Source: Geojedonia litorea
GTDB lineage: Bacteria > Bacteroidota > Bacteroidia > Flavobacteriales > Flavobacteriaceae
Direction of reading: 5' to 3'
Length of the DNA stretch: 64,000 nucleotides
Assembly: GCF_042654525.1 (NCBI RefSeq)
Contig: NZ_JBHSGP010000008.1
Coordinates: 1-64,000, forward strand
Shown here: one piece after another, positions 17,779 through 26,292 of the stretch
How the letters are laid out: each line of letters begins with the position of its first letter
Numbering within the stretch: position 1 is the first letter of the stretch
Made by a program: the position numbers and the translations under genes
The notes under the pieces: model-generated
What the model was told of the DNA's origin: nothing
Database searches by the model: none
The model's input: only the letters and a program-made list of their open reading frames with translations

Positions 17779-17788
17779 ATTTTTTGTG

Positions 17789-17862
17789 TAGCGAGAACGA
17801 GACTTGAACTCGTGACCTCCGGGTTATGAATCCGACGCTCTAACCAGCTGAGCTACCTCGCC
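17789..17862 (-). tRNA. tRNA-Met (CAT)
   Basis: 74-nt cloverleaf on the minus strand. Acceptor GGCGAGG/TCTCGCT (G-T wobble at 1-72), D arm GCTC..GAGC, anticodon arm TCGGA-TTCATAA-TCCGG with anticodon CAT, and T arm ACGAG-TTCAAGT-CTCGT. CCA is not encoded. Elongator Met is most likely; a CAT-anticodon tRNA-Ile2 is the alternative and was not excluded by identity elements. Confidence 0.93.
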
Positions 17863-17883
17863 AAGGATTTTTCAATGCGGCTG

Positions 17884-17913
17884 CAAATATAAAAACAAAA
17901 TCATAGACATCAA
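17884..17913 (-). promoter_or_regulatory. Promoter of tRNA-Met
   Basis: Minus strand TTG (17913-17911), 19-bp spacer, TATATTTG (17891-17884). This is an exact match to the Bacteroidota form, about 20 bp upstream of the tRNA. Confidence 0.8.
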
Positions 17914-18001
17914 ACATTAAACTGCTAATTTATTTTTTGTGAAATAAGTTTTAAACTATCTAATTTAATGTATATATTGAGCAAGATAATTTATGTTACC
18001 T

Positions 18002-18394
18002 ATGGAAGATAAAATCAAATTTGAGATGGAGTTTCCAATCCATGCCTCACCACAATTATTGTTTCAATACATTTCAACGCCTTCTGGACTATCAGAGTGG
18101 TTCGCAGATAATGTGAATTCCCGCGGCGAATTGTTTACATTTATCTGGGATGGCAGTGAGGAACAAGCTAGGCTCTTAAGCAAAAAATCTGGCGAACGCA
18201 TCAAATTTAGATGGTTAAGTGACGAAGAAGACGAGGCTTCGTATTATTTTGAAATCCGCATTCAAGTGGACGAAATCACCAAAGACGTCTCCTTGATTGT
18301 TACCGATTTTATTGACGAAGATGAAATTGAAGAAGCTAAAATGCTGTGGGACAACCAAATTTCAGGTTTAAAACAAGTTCTGGGATCGGCCTAG
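18002..18394 (+). CDS. START-like (SRPBCC-fold) domain protein
   Basis: About 130 residues starting MEDKIKFEMEFPI at 18002; an ATG at 17993 would add MLP. The fold is the helix-grip START/AHSA1 type, with PSGLSEWFADNVN and FTFIWDGSEEQARL near the N-terminus. It is a short single-domain family widespread in Bacteroidota, with no catalytic motif. It probably binds a hydrophobic ligand. A hairpin with a T run follows at 18422-18448, before the next gene. Confidence 0.8.
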   Translation: MEDKIKFEMEFPIHASPQLLFQYISTPSGLSEWFADNVNSRGELFTFIWDGSEEQARLLSKKSGERIKFRWLSDEEDEASYYFEIRIQVDEITKDVSLIVTDFIDEDEIEEAKMLWDNQISGLKQVLGSA

Positions 18395-18413
18395 CCATGC
18401 TGCAAATAAATGA

Positions 18414-18421
18414 TATCTTTG
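18414..18421 (+). promoter_or_regulatory. -7 element for the class IV aminotransferase
   Basis: TATCTTTG fits TAnnTTTG exactly, 28 bp upstream of the ATG at 18449. No TTG at the ideal -33 spacing. Confidence 0.55.
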
Positions 18422-18448
18422 TCTCGATTAAAACTCGAGACTTTTTTT
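18422..18448 (+). terminator. Terminator-like hairpin abutting a start codon
   Basis: TCTCGA (18422-18427) / TCGAGA (18435-18440) with a 7-nt loop and a run of seven T residues that touches ATG 18449. It may end the START-like transcript while the next transcript starts inside it. Confidence 0.6.
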
Positions 18449-19297
18449 ATGCTGAATCTAAACGGAACACTGGTCAATACGGCTACGGGGCAACTGTCTA
18501 TTAATAATCGCGGGTATGCTTTTGGGGATGCACTATTTGAAACCCTAAAGGTTCTAGATGCTAACATTTTATTCTGGGAAGACCATTACTTTCGCCTAAT
18601 GGCCTCTATGCGCATTTTACGTATGGAAATCCCCATGAATTTCACCATGGAATTTCTAGAACAGGAAATCCTAAAAACCGTTGAAGCCAATGGTTTATCG
18701 TCGCAAGCAGCACGTGTAAAACTTACGGTAGATCGGGGAGAAGGTGGGAAATACAAGCCTTTAGAGCAAGTGGTAAATTATAATATCGCTGTGGAAGCAT
18801 TAGATGCCCCCATGTATGGTATTGCAGATCACTTCAACTATACGATAGACTTGTATAAGGACTTTTTTGTAGCTCCAGGTCTCTTGTCAACCCTAAAAAC
18901 CAACAATAAAATCACCAATGTGCTGGGTAGTATTTATGCGCAGGACCATCAATTAGATAATTGTTTGCTTTTGAATACCAACAAACAGGTGGTAGAGGCC
19001 CTTAATGGGAATCTGTTTTTGGTGAAAGGACAAACCGTTAAGACACCACCTTTAGCAGACGGTTGCTTAAAAGGCATTATGCGAGGGCAAATCATGGATT
19101 TTATTACTAAAGATGCACATTTAGAATTGGAAGAAGCCTCTATTTCTCCATTTGAATTACAACAGGCTGACGAATTGTTTATTACCAACGTTATTACAGG
19201 TATACAGCCCATTACGAACTACCGTAAAAAAAGCTATACGCAAGAGGTATCAAGAGCCTTGCTCACTAAATTAAATGCAAAAATTAGATTGGCCTAG
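18449..19297 (+). CDS. Class IV aminotransferase (PLP-dependent)
   Basis: About 282 residues from ATG 18449, starting MLNLNGTLV. An upstream in-frame start at 18410 would overlap the hairpin and promoter and is less likely. Features of fold-type IV PLP enzymes: NNRGYAFGDALFETLKV near the N-terminus, a Lys within TLKTNNKITNVLGS in the middle (PLP Lys region), and LFITNVITGIQPI near the C-terminus. The family includes branched-chain and D-amino-acid aminotransferases and aminodeoxychorismate lyase (PabC). The substrate cannot be decided here. Its stop overlaps that of the convergent YqgE gene in a CTAG palindrome. Confidence 0.82.
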   Translation: MLNLNGTLVNTATGQLSINNRGYAFGDALFETLKVLDANILFWEDHYFRLMASMRILRMEIPMNFTMEFLEQEILKTVEANGLSSQAARVKLTVDRGEGGKYKPLEQVVNYNIAVEALDAPMYGIADHFNYTIDLYKDFFVAPGLLSTLKTNNKITNVLGSIYAQDHQLDNCLLLNTNKQVVEALNGNLFLVKGQTVKTPPLADGCLKGIMRGQIMDFITKDAHLELEEASISPFELQQADELFITNVITGIQPITNYRKKSYTQEVSRALLTKLNAKIRLA

Positions 19298-19854
19298 TTG
19301 TAACTAGGGTTTTCGGGGGCATTAGACCATATGGAATAGTCACCACCAAGCTCTAGCATTTTTTCTTTCCAGAACAGATGTTCAGACTTGCTGATGATAT
19401 CGCTTTTGTAGACGTTTTCAGAAACAATCCATGAATTCAGCTCTAATTCCTTTTCTAATTGGTTAGGCTCCCAACCAGAGTAGCCCAAGAAAAATCGGAT
19501 TTCAGAATCGGTAATGCGACCTTCATTGATGAGGTCTAATACGGTATCAAAATCACCTCCCCAATAAATACCCAAGGAAATTTCAATGCTGCCCGGAATC
19601 AATTCAGGGATTTTATGAATGAAATAGAGGTTGTCCTGCTCTACGGGGCCACCGTTATAGACCTTAAATTCGGCTTCGGTTATAGGTACCAAGTCTGAAA
19701 GGGTATATTCTAAAGGTTTATTAAGTATGAACCCAATAGAACCTTCAGTTGTATAATCGGCTAATAAAATAATAGAGCGATTAAAGGACATATCACCAAT
19801 AATGGAGGGTTCAGCTATAAGTAAATGTCCCTTTTTTGGCTTTGAGGTAATCAT
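19294..19854 (-). CDS. YqgE/AlgH family protein
   Basis: 186 residues, the usual length. Family motifs are GHLLIAEPSIIGDMSFNRSI at the start, GFILNKPL, YNGGPVEQDNLYFIH, and FFLGYSGWEPNQLEKEL. The family is conserved, of poorly defined role, and was first linked to alginate regulation in Pseudomonas. The gene is downstream of hup but separated from it by a strong terminator. Confidence 0.92.
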   Translation of the reverse strand: MITSKPKKGHLLIAEPSIIGDMSFNRSIILLADYTTEGSIGFILNKPLEYTLSDLVPITEAEFKVYNGGPVEQDNLYFIHKIPELIPGSIEISLGIYWGGDFDTVLDLINEGRITDSEIRFFLGYSGWEPNQLEKELELNSWIVSENVYKSDIISKSEHLFWKEKMLELGGDYSIWSNAPENPSYN

Positions 19855-19911
19855 AATTACAATGATTTTGAATTAAATCTAAAACTTTTTATTCTAAAAA
19901 CCAATATTTTT

Positions 19912-19943
19912 AAAAAATAAAAGGCCTGCATAATTGCAGGCCT
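19912..19943 (-). terminator. Intrinsic terminator of the HU gene
   Basis: Minus strand AGGCCTGCA / TGCAGGCCT (9-bp perfect stem, 19943-19922) with a 4-nt loop and a T-rich tail. It lies 24 bp past the HU stop. Confidence 0.9.
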
Positions 19944-19966
19944 AATCTATAAGTTTTCAAATATTA

Positions 19967-20239
19967 CTAGTTTACAGCACTACTTAAATCAGATCCAGCT
20001 TTAAACTTTACAACGTTTTTTGCTTTGATTTTTATTGCCTTACCAGTTTGTGGGTTTCTTCCTTCTCTTGCAGCTCTTCTAGACACTGACCAAGATCCAA
20101 ATCCTACTAAAGATACACGTTTTCCTTTTTGTAATGCGCCTTCAATATCAATTAGTAATGAATCTAATGCTTTCTTAGCAGCCGCTTTAGTAATTCCAGC
20201 GTTTTCTGCCATGCCATTGATTAAATCTGTTTTGTTCAT
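19967..20239 (-). CDS. HU-family DNA-binding protein
   Basis: 90 residues, the standard HU/IHF length. It starts MNKTDLINGMAENAGITKAA and has the dimerisation core GKRVSLVGFGSWSVSRRAAR. The beta-arm carries the family signature GRNPQTGKAIKI with the DNA-intercalating Pro, and the end is VKFKAGSDLSSAVN. It bends and compacts DNA as a nucleoid protein. It has its own promoter (20300-20307) overlapped by an inverted repeat and its own terminator. Confidence 0.95.
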   Translation of the reverse strand: MNKTDLINGMAENAGITKAAAKKALDSLLIDIEGALQKGKRVSLVGFGSWSVSRRAAREGRNPQTGKAIKIKAKNVVKFKAGSDLSSAVN

Positions 20240-20292
20240 AAAATTTAATTTAAATGATTAATAAATAGTTGGGTTCAAACCATTTGCTTAAA

Positions 20293-20312
20293 CCGTATAC
20301 AAATTTATACGG
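20293..20312 (-). promoter_or_regulatory. HU promoter -7 element within an inverted repeat
   Basis: On the minus strand TAAATTTG (20307-20300) matches TAnnTTTG. It lies inside the perfect inverted repeat CCGTATA (20293-20299) / TATACGG (20306-20312), a plausible operator. Confidence 0.6.
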
Positions 20313-20433
20313 ATAATCCGTTCATGCAAGTAATAGCAAGGGAAATGCGGGGTTTTGTTGATAACTTGGGGCATTTGTTAATAACGGGAATGTATTTCGT
20401 CGATGTTTTCAAAAACCTACTAAAAACAGGGGT

Positions 20434-21384
20434 TTAGAGCAGTTTGGCATCGGCTTCAAATTGAAAACCGTTTAAAAGCGATTTGCTGTCCATTTTTCGC
20501 TTTCCAGGCAACTGAAGTTCTAACACCTTCATATAGCCACCATTAACCGCTACAAATAAGGCATGCTCTTTAATTTGAATGCAACCAGGTTCTAATTGGT
20601 GATGGGCTTCCTCTTTTTCAATTGCAAATAGTTTGACCGTTAATAAATCATCGCCATTTTTGAGATAGCACCATGCCGAAGGGAATGGGTTAAGGCCTCG
20701 AATCTTATTGTAAATAGTATCTAAAGGGGCGCTCCAATCGATTTTACAATTATCCTTGTTTAACTTGTAGGCTGTTTTTAATTCGGCAGTTGGCGCCTGT
20801 AGGGTGGTGTTCACTTCTCCACTGGCAATGTGGTTTACAGTTTTGAGCACTAGGGCGCTTCCTAGATGCATTAATTTATCATGTAAACTGCCCACAGTTT
20901 CATCAGGCTCAATGCTAGTGCTCTCTTGCAGGATGATAGCACCGGTATCAATTTTGTCATCAATAAAGAAGGTGGTGACGCCTGTGGTCGTTTCGCCATT
21001 AATAATCGCCCAGTGAATAGGCGCCGCACCACGGTAATTGGGAAGCAATGAGGCATGAAGATTAAAGGTGCCATATTTGGGCATTTGCCATACCACTTGT
21101 GGTAACATTCTAAAGGCTACGACAATTTGAAGATTGGCTTGCAAGGCCTTTAATTCTTTTATAAAACCCTCATCCTTTAAATTGGTAGGCTGTAAAATGT
21201 TTAGGCCTTTAGATCTAGCAAATTGCTTTACCGCCGACTCTTGTAGTTGACGGCCACGTCCTGCAGGCTTATCAGGTGCGGTAATCACACCTACAATGTT
21301 ATAGTCATGTTCAATAAGTGTTTTTAGGCTTTCAACAGCAAAGTCAGGTGTGCCCATAAACACAATTTTTAAGGGATCTCTCAT
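20434..21384 (-). CDS. fmt: Methionyl-tRNA formyltransferase
   Basis: 316 residues. The N-terminal formyltransferase domain begins KIVFMGTPDFAVESL and has the family signature SLLPNYRGAAPIHWAI with the catalytic Asn/His region (FNLHASLLP) and Asp in DDKIDTGAI. The C-terminal OB-like tRNA-binding domain starts around residue 205 (INPFPSAW-type motif seen as LNPFPSAWCYL). It formylates initiator Met-tRNA using 10-formyl-THF in the cytosol. The ATG overlaps the recQ stop by 4 bp, so it is the second gene of a recQ-fmt unit. Confidence 0.96.
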   Translation of the reverse strand: MRDPLKIVFMGTPDFAVESLKTLIEHDYNIVGVITAPDKPAGRGRQLQESAVKQFARSKGLNILQPTNLKDEGFIKELKALQANLQIVVAFRMLPQVVWQMPKYGTFNLHASLLPNYRGAAPIHWAIINGETTTGVTTFFIDDKIDTGAIILQESTSIEPDETVGSLHDKLMHLGSALVLKTVNHIASGEVNTTLQAPTAELKTAYKLNKDNCKIDWSAPLDTIYNKIRGLNPFPSAWCYLKNGDDLLTVKLFAIEKEEAHHQLEPGCIQIKEHALFVAVNGGYMKVLELQLPGKRKMDSKSLLNGFQFEADAKLL

Positions 21385-23282
21385 GTGTGTTTTAATTTAT
21401 ACAAATTACTTGCCGTTAATTCAATAATCTCATGTTCAAGCAAGGTCTTTAAAACGTCCAAAATTACAGCTTCTTCATGAATTAATTGATTCACCATAGC
21501 TCGCGACGAGAGGGGGGTCGTTTCTAAAGCTAAAATTATATCTCGTTGCACGGTTTTAAAGTCTGGCTGTACTTGTTTTTTTTTGGTGAGGCATACCGAG
21601 CATATCCCACAATTTACAGTATTTTGCTCACCAAAGTAGTCCAATAATTGAATGCTTTTACAAACACTATCATTATCCACATAGTCAAGCACTGCTTGTA
21701 ATTGCTGGGCTTTTAATTCGTGTTGCTGCTCCACAATCTTGGCAATTCTATGGATGGTTTTATCGTCTTCACGAGGTTGTAGAAAGGTGATTTCGGAGTC
21801 GGTATTGGAGAAACTAAAATCTACCATACCGTCTTTTTCTAGTCGTTTCAAGGATGCGATCACCTCATTTTCGGCCAAACCTGTCTTTTTAGTGATCAGT
21901 GCAATATCAATGTTTAAAAGATGCTCAAAAATACCGCCATAGGTTCTTAAAATGGTTTTAATTAGGAGTTCTAAACTGGGATAGGTTTCTAAATACTGAA
22001 AGAGGACCATGTTACTAACCTTAAACTGTAACTTGGTACTGTAATTAAATTGCTGTGATAATTTTAAGATACTCGTTCGGTCCAAGACTTGTATGGCATT
22101 ATAGGCAATTTTAGTGTTGAATTGATAGGTGGTACAAAAGGCATTAAAATTGAATTGATGCGTGGTTAACTCGCCTTCACCATAAGAGATCTGAAAATAA
22201 TTACAGAGTTTACGATAGATGGTTTTTAGAATATCGACCGTTGGGAGGCTCTTTAAAAACTGATTTTTTAAGCTATTCGCATCAGAAGCGTTTTTCAAGA
22301 TCACCGCATAGGCCGTTTCATTATTTCGTCCGGCGCGTCCAGCTTCTTGATAATAGCTCTCCAAACTTTCGGGTAAATTGATATGAATAATGGTCTTAAC
22401 ATCGGCTTTGTCAATGCCCATACCAAAGGCGGTAGTGGCCACCATTACTTGCGTGCGATCACTTAACCACGCTTGGAGTCGCTCCTGCTTTTGTGCATTG
22501 GGGATACCACCATGAAAAAAGGTGCTCGAGATGTTTTTTGAGGCCAGCTGATTACTCATCTCTACAGCAGCTTTTCGGCTTCTAACATATATGATGGAAG
22601 GACCTGGGTAAGCCTTTAATATTTGCTCTATTTTATAGGTCTTATCTTCGGTGTTTAATACCTGATACGCGATATTGGGTCGGTTAAAAGAGGCCTTAAA
22701 AACTTTTGGAGAAAGTAGATCAAGCGATTCTATAATATCTGCAATAACCCTAGCCTTTGCGGTGGCTGTAAGGGCAATTAGGTTGACGCTAGGGTGCAGC
22801 TGTCTCAAGATGGCAATATGCTTATAGGCGGGCCTAAAATCATTTCCCCATTGCGAAATACAATGGGCTTCATCCACAGCGATTAAGTTTACGGGCATTT
22901 GTTCAATACGTTGCTGTACAATGTCCTGCTGTAAGCGCTCTGGAGAGAGGTATAAAAACTTATAGTTACCATAAATGCAATTGTCCAAGAGGGTATCCAG
23001 CTCGGCATAGCTGATGCCACTCGTTATGGCCATGGCTTTAATACCTTTCTGGTTGAGGGTATTCACCTGGTCTTTCATCAAGGCAATTAAGGGAGAGACC
23101 ACAATACATAGCCCATCTTTGATCAATGCCGGAATTTGAAAACAAATGCTTTTTCCGCCTCCAGTGGGGAGTAGCGTAAATACATCTTCATTGTCAAGTA
23201 CAGCATTAATGATATCCTCCTGCAAAGGTCTAAAGGAACTGTGATTCCAATAGCGTTCTAAAAGGGAGAGCGGATGTGCCAT
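21381..23282 (-). CDS. recQ: ATP-dependent DNA helicase RecQ
   Basis: 633 residues. The superfamily 2 core has Walker A LLPTGGGKSICFQIP, DEAH box with aromatic loop VDEAHCISQWGNDFRPAY, TATAKARV (motif III) and motif VI QEAGRAGRN. The RecQ-Ct zinc-binding cysteines follow (CNYF ... CKSIQLLDYFG, CGICSVC), then a winged-helix. The tail is short and I see no HRDC domain. It unwinds DNA in recombination and repair. A small AAA-type ATPase gene lies 2 bp upstream and fmt overlaps downstream. Confidence 0.94.
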   Translation of the reverse strand: MAHPLSLLERYWNHSSFRPLQEDIINAVLDNEDVFTLLPTGGGKSICFQIPALIKDGLCIVVSPLIALMKDQVNTLNQKGIKAMAITSGISYAELDTLLDNCIYGNYKFLYLSPERLQQDIVQQRIEQMPVNLIAVDEAHCISQWGNDFRPAYKHIAILRQLHPSVNLIALTATAKARVIADIIESLDLLSPKVFKASFNRPNIAYQVLNTEDKTYKIEQILKAYPGPSIIYVRSRKAAVEMSNQLASKNISSTFFHGGIPNAQKQERLQAWLSDRTQVMVATTAFGMGIDKADVKTIIHINLPESLESYYQEAGRAGRNNETAYAVILKNASDANSLKNQFLKSLPTVDILKTIYRKLCNYFQISYGEGELTTHQFNFNAFCTTYQFNTKIAYNAIQVLDRTSILKLSQQFNYSTKLQFKVSNMVLFQYLETYPSLELLIKTILRTYGGIFEHLLNIDIALITKKTGLAENEVIASLKRLEKDGMVDFSFSNTDSEITFLQPREDDKTIHRIAKIVEQQHELKAQQLQAVLDYVDNDSVCKSIQLLDYFGEQNTVNCGICSVCLTKKKQVQPDFKTVQRDIILALETTPLSSRAMVNQLIHEEAVILDVLKTLLEHEIIELTASNLYKLKHT

Positions 23283-23284
23283 GG

Positions 23285-23824
23285 TTACAGAATTAAAGCC
23301 TCTAGAATGAAATCGGTACGGCGCTCAATGCTCCCAAAAGGCACATCAATTAACTCATACTTAAAACCAGCGTAGGTCTTTAAAAGGTGTTCGTGTATGG
23401 CAATGGCCTGTTCAAAGTTTTCGTAGCGTTCGGCATCACTGGTAAAAATGTCTTGCCAAGGAGCAAGTACAAATACCTGATCATAGCGGTGCGTTTGACA
23501 AGCTTCATTAAAGGTAGATGGGTAGTCTAAATGAACATAGTCCATATAGGCCAGTACATCTGGAAGCCCACGATCTAAAAATACCTGTTTGGCTTTGGTT
23601 TCCCCTGCGGCCTTAAATTGTTGAAGGCGACCTTCTAAAAGGAGTTCGCTAAACAATAAAGGCTCGGTTAAAAACAACTGTTCAACCCCATTGGCACGGG
23701 CTTCTAGAGTCACCTGACGTGAAATCTCATCAAAACATACAAAGCCGCGTTGTTTAAGTGCGTTGATGAGTGAGGACTTCCCCGTTCCCGGACCTCCGGT
23801 GATGACAATGCGTTTTGTGTTCAA
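23285..23824 (-). CDS. AAA_28-type NTPase/kinase-like protein
   Basis: Walker A GGPGTGKSSLINALKQRG lies at the N-terminus, with an LDRGLPD motif and VFVLAPWQDIF downstream, typical of the AAA_28 ATPase family of Bacteroidota. An upstream in-frame start exists at 23923, but the extra 33 residues look like untranslated leader and overlap the divergent promoter. TTG at 23824 gives MNTKRIVITGGPG, matching the usual start of this family (179 residues), and I prefer it. The function is unknown and could be an NTP-dependent kinase. It is followed 2 bp later by recQ. Confidence 0.75.
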   Translation of the reverse strand: MNTKRIVITGGPGTGKSSLINALKQRGFVCFDEISRQVTLEARANGVEQLFLTEPLLFSELLLEGRLQQFKAAGETKAKQVFLDRGLPDVLAYMDYVHLDYPSTFNEACQTHRYDQVFVLAPWQDIFTSDAERYENFEQAIAIHEHLLKTYAGFKYELIDVPFGSIERRTDFILEALIL

Positions 23825-23889
23825 ATTGGCAAGATTTTGGATGTAAAATTCGGAATTATATTCATGAATAAAAAATGTAAAGTAAAATG

Positions 23890-23897
23890 TATCTTTG
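23890..23897 (+). promoter_or_regulatory. -7 element for the DUF493 gene
   Basis: TATCTTTG matches TAnnTTTG, 18 bp before the ATG at 23916, giving a leader of about 15 nt. Confidence 0.65.
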
Positions 23898-23915
23898 CAA
23901 AATATAAATCCACAT

Positions 23916-24209
23916 ATGAGCAATTCACAAAACCCCGAAGAATTTTATAAAAAATTAAGAGCACAATTATATGAAACCGCGAGCTGGCCATCAGAGTATT
24001 TGTATAAATTTATTGTACCAACCCGTAAAGATAAGATTGAACAAATAGAAGACCTTTTTAATAATATTGGCGCAGTGATTAATACTAACGAGTCCAAAAC
24101 TGGTAAATACACCAGTGTTTCGGTGAATGTCACTATGGAAAATCCAGATGCTGTGATTTCAAAATATAAAGAAGTAGCCTTAAAGGTTGAAGGCGTAATT
24201 TCTCTTTAA
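23916..24209 (+). CDS. DUF493 (YbeD-like) family protein
   Basis: 97 residues from ATG 23916 (MSNSQNPEEFYKKLRAQLYE). A TTG at 23895 would overlap the promoter and is rejected. It has the ferredoxin-like DUF493/YbeD pattern WPSEYLYKFIVP ... KYTSVSVNVTMENPDAVISKYKEVALKVEGVISL. The family is small and regulatory-looking. E. coli YbeD (LipB neighbour) has no firm function. It lies upstream of the DUF4290 gene and murA in the same direction. Confidence 0.85.
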   Translation: MSNSQNPEEFYKKLRAQLYETASWPSEYLYKFIVPTRKDKIEQIEDLFNNIGAVINTNESKTGKYTSVSVNVTMENPDAVISKYKEVALKVEGVISL

Positions 24210-24296
24210 AAATTCATTAGGCTAAGTATTTTTTTGTATTTTGCACACGTGCAGAAGGACTTCATGCCACATTTATAAATACTACACAAAACTTAC

Positions 24297-24950
24297 ATGT
24301 TAATAGACGATTTAGAATATAATACAGAACGGGAGCATTTAATTATTCCCGAATACGGCAGGCATTTACAGAAAATGATCAATTATGCAAAGCAATTGCC
24401 TACCAAAGAAGAACGCAATAAAGTATCAAAAGCCATTATTTCGGTTATGGGAAATCTGCAACCACACTTACGTGATGTGCCAGATTTTCAGCATAAGCTT
24501 TGGGATCAGTTATTTATTATAGCCGATTTTGAGTTAGATGCCGATTCTCCCTATGAAAAACCATCAAGAGAAGAATTGCAGGCCAGACCAGAGCCTTTAA
24601 AATATCCGCAAAACCATCCCAAGTACCGCTTTTATGGTAATAATATTAAAACCATGATTGATGTTGCTAATACTTGGGAAGATGGTGATCTCAAAGACGC
24701 TTTGATTTACACCATTGCCAACCATATGAAAAAGTGCTTTTTAAACTGGAATAAGGATACTGTAGAAGACGATGTTATCTTCAATCATCTACGAGAACTC
24801 TCTGGAGGAAAGATTGATTTAAAAGAAAGTGAGGAAGATTTAACCGATGCCACAAGCCTCATGCGCAGTAAAAAGAAGCATAGTTCTGGAGGTAGTTCCA
24901 ACAAAAAATCCCACCACAAAAAAGGCAACCGTAACCGTAAACGCTACTAA
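24297..24950 (+). CDS. DUF4290 domain protein
   Basis: 217 residues. It starts MLIDDLEYNTEREHLIIPEYG, characteristic of DUF4290, a Bacteroidota-restricted family. The acidic-helical body is followed by a Ser/Gly/Lys/Arg-rich tail from about residue 190 (KKKHSSGGSSNKKSHHKK) that could bind nucleic acid. The gene stops 8 bp before murA, with which it is commonly paired in this phylum, suggesting an operon. Function unknown. Confidence 0.9.
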   Translation: MLIDDLEYNTEREHLIIPEYGRHLQKMINYAKQLPTKEERNKVSKAIISVMGNLQPHLRDVPDFQHKLWDQLFIIADFELDADSPYEKPSREELQARPEPLKYPQNHPKYRFYGNNIKTMIDVANTWEDGDLKDALIYTIANHMKKCFLNWNKDTVEDDVIFNHLRELSGGKIDLKESEEDLTDATSLMRSKKKHSSGGSSNKKSHHKKGNRNRKRY

Positions 24951-24958
24951 ATTTTTTC

Positions 24959-26266
24959 ATGGCAACATTTATCATTGAAGGAGGTCACCAACTCAAGGGT
25001 AGTATTCAACCTCAAGGTGCAAAAAACGAAGCACTTCAAATTCTGTGTGCAGTATTATTAACGCCCGAACTTGTCACCATTCATAATATTCCTGACATTG
25101 TTGATGTCAATAAACTTATCGCTTTATTGCAAAATTTGGGAGTAAAAGCTAATAAAATAGCTAAAGGATCTTATACATTTAAGGCCGATGAGGTTAATTT
25201 AAAATATCTTGAATCTCCAGAATTTAAAGTCGATGGCCGTGGGCTGCGTGGGTCTATCATGATTGTTGGGCCGCTTTTAGCCCGCTTTGGTAGAGGTTAT
25301 ATTCCTAAACCCGGCGGTGATAAAATTGGACGTCGTCGTTTAGATACTCATTTTGAAGGGCTCATAAATTTGGGAGCCAAATTTAGATATAGCAAGGAAG
25401 AACAATTTTACGGTGTTGAGGCCAAGCGTCTTAAAGGCACCTATATGTTGCTAGAAGAAGCCTCCGTAACCGGAACCGCCAATATTGTGATGGCAGCGGT
25501 TTTAGCAGAAGGTACAACCACTATTTACAATGCTGCCTGCGAACCTTATTTGCAGCAATTATGTAAAATGCTGAACCGAATGGGCGCCAAAATTTCGGGC
25601 GTAGGTTCGAATATGTTAACTATTGAAGGTGTAGAAGCCCTTGGCGGTACAGAGCACCGTATGTTACCCGATATGATTGAAATTGGTAGTTGGATTGGAC
25701 TTGCGGCCATGACCAAAAGCGAACTGACTATTACTAACGTAAGCTGGGATGATTTGGGAGTTATACCTAATGTATTCAGAAAACTAGGAATTACAGTTGA
25801 ACGTCAGGGTGATGATATTCATATTCCGGCGCATAAAAACGGTTACGAGATTCAAAGTTTTATTGACGGCTCTATTTTAACCATTGCCGATGCCCCTTGG
25901 CCAGGTTTCACACCCGATTTATTGAGTATTATTTTGGTAGTTGCCACCCAAGCTAGAGGAAGTGTTTTAATCCATCAAAAAATGTTTGAAAGCCGTTTGT
26001 TCTTTGTAGATAAATTGATCGATATGGGCGCCAAAATTATTTTGTGTGATCCACATCGTGCAACCGTTATTGGTCATGATTATAAATCGACTTTAAAGGC
26101 AACTACGATGACCTCTCCCGATATTAGAGCTGGAGTTTCCTTACTCATTGCAGCCTTATCTGCTAAAGGAACGTCAACCATCCATAATATTGAACAGATT
26201 GATCGAGGTTATGAAAATATTGACGAACGTTTGAGAGCCATTGGCGCTAAAATTAAACGTGTTTAG
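24959..26266 (+). CDS. murA: UDP-N-acetylglucosamine 1-carboxyvinyltransferase
   Basis: 435 residues, full length. It has the EPSP-synthase-like double domain with the UDP-GlcNAc-binding Lys22-Asn23 (QGAKNEAL), RGLRGSIMIVGPLLARFG, and PDMIEIGSWIGLAA. It catalyses the first committed step of peptidoglycan synthesis (PEP + UDP-GlcNAc). The active-site loop reads PKPGGDKIGRRRLDTH with Asp121 at the place of the E. coli Cys115. Cys-to-Asp at this site is known to keep activity and block fosfomycin. It follows the DUF4290 gene by 8 bp. Confidence 0.96.
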   Translation: MATFIIEGGHQLKGSIQPQGAKNEALQILCAVLLTPELVTIHNIPDIVDVNKLIALLQNLGVKANKIAKGSYTFKADEVNLKYLESPEFKVDGRGLRGSIMIVGPLLARFGRGYIPKPGGDKIGRRRLDTHFEGLINLGAKFRYSKEEQFYGVEAKRLKGTYMLLEEASVTGTANIVMAAVLAEGTTTIYNAACEPYLQQLCKMLNRMGAKISGVGSNMLTIEGVEALGGTEHRMLPDMIEIGSWIGLAAMTKSELTITNVSWDDLGVIPNVFRKLGITVERQGDDIHIPAHKNGYEIQSFIDGSILTIADAPWPGFTPDLLSIILVVATQARGSVLIHQKMFESRLFFVDKLIDMGAKIILCDPHRATVIGHDYKSTLKATTMTSPDIRAGVSLLIAALSAKGTSTIHNIEQIDRGYENIDERLRAIGAKIKRV

Positions 26267-26292
26267 TTAGAAGATAATTCGCCGTATTGCGA

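Noticed and set aside
18410..18448. Longer start for the class IV aminotransferase
   Set aside because: It would place the -7 box and hairpin inside the coding sequence and add residues with no family support.
23825..23923. Longer start for the AAA_28-type ATPase
   Set aside because: The additional 33 residues overlap the divergent promoter and look like random leader, while TTG 23824 gives the family's normal N-terminus.
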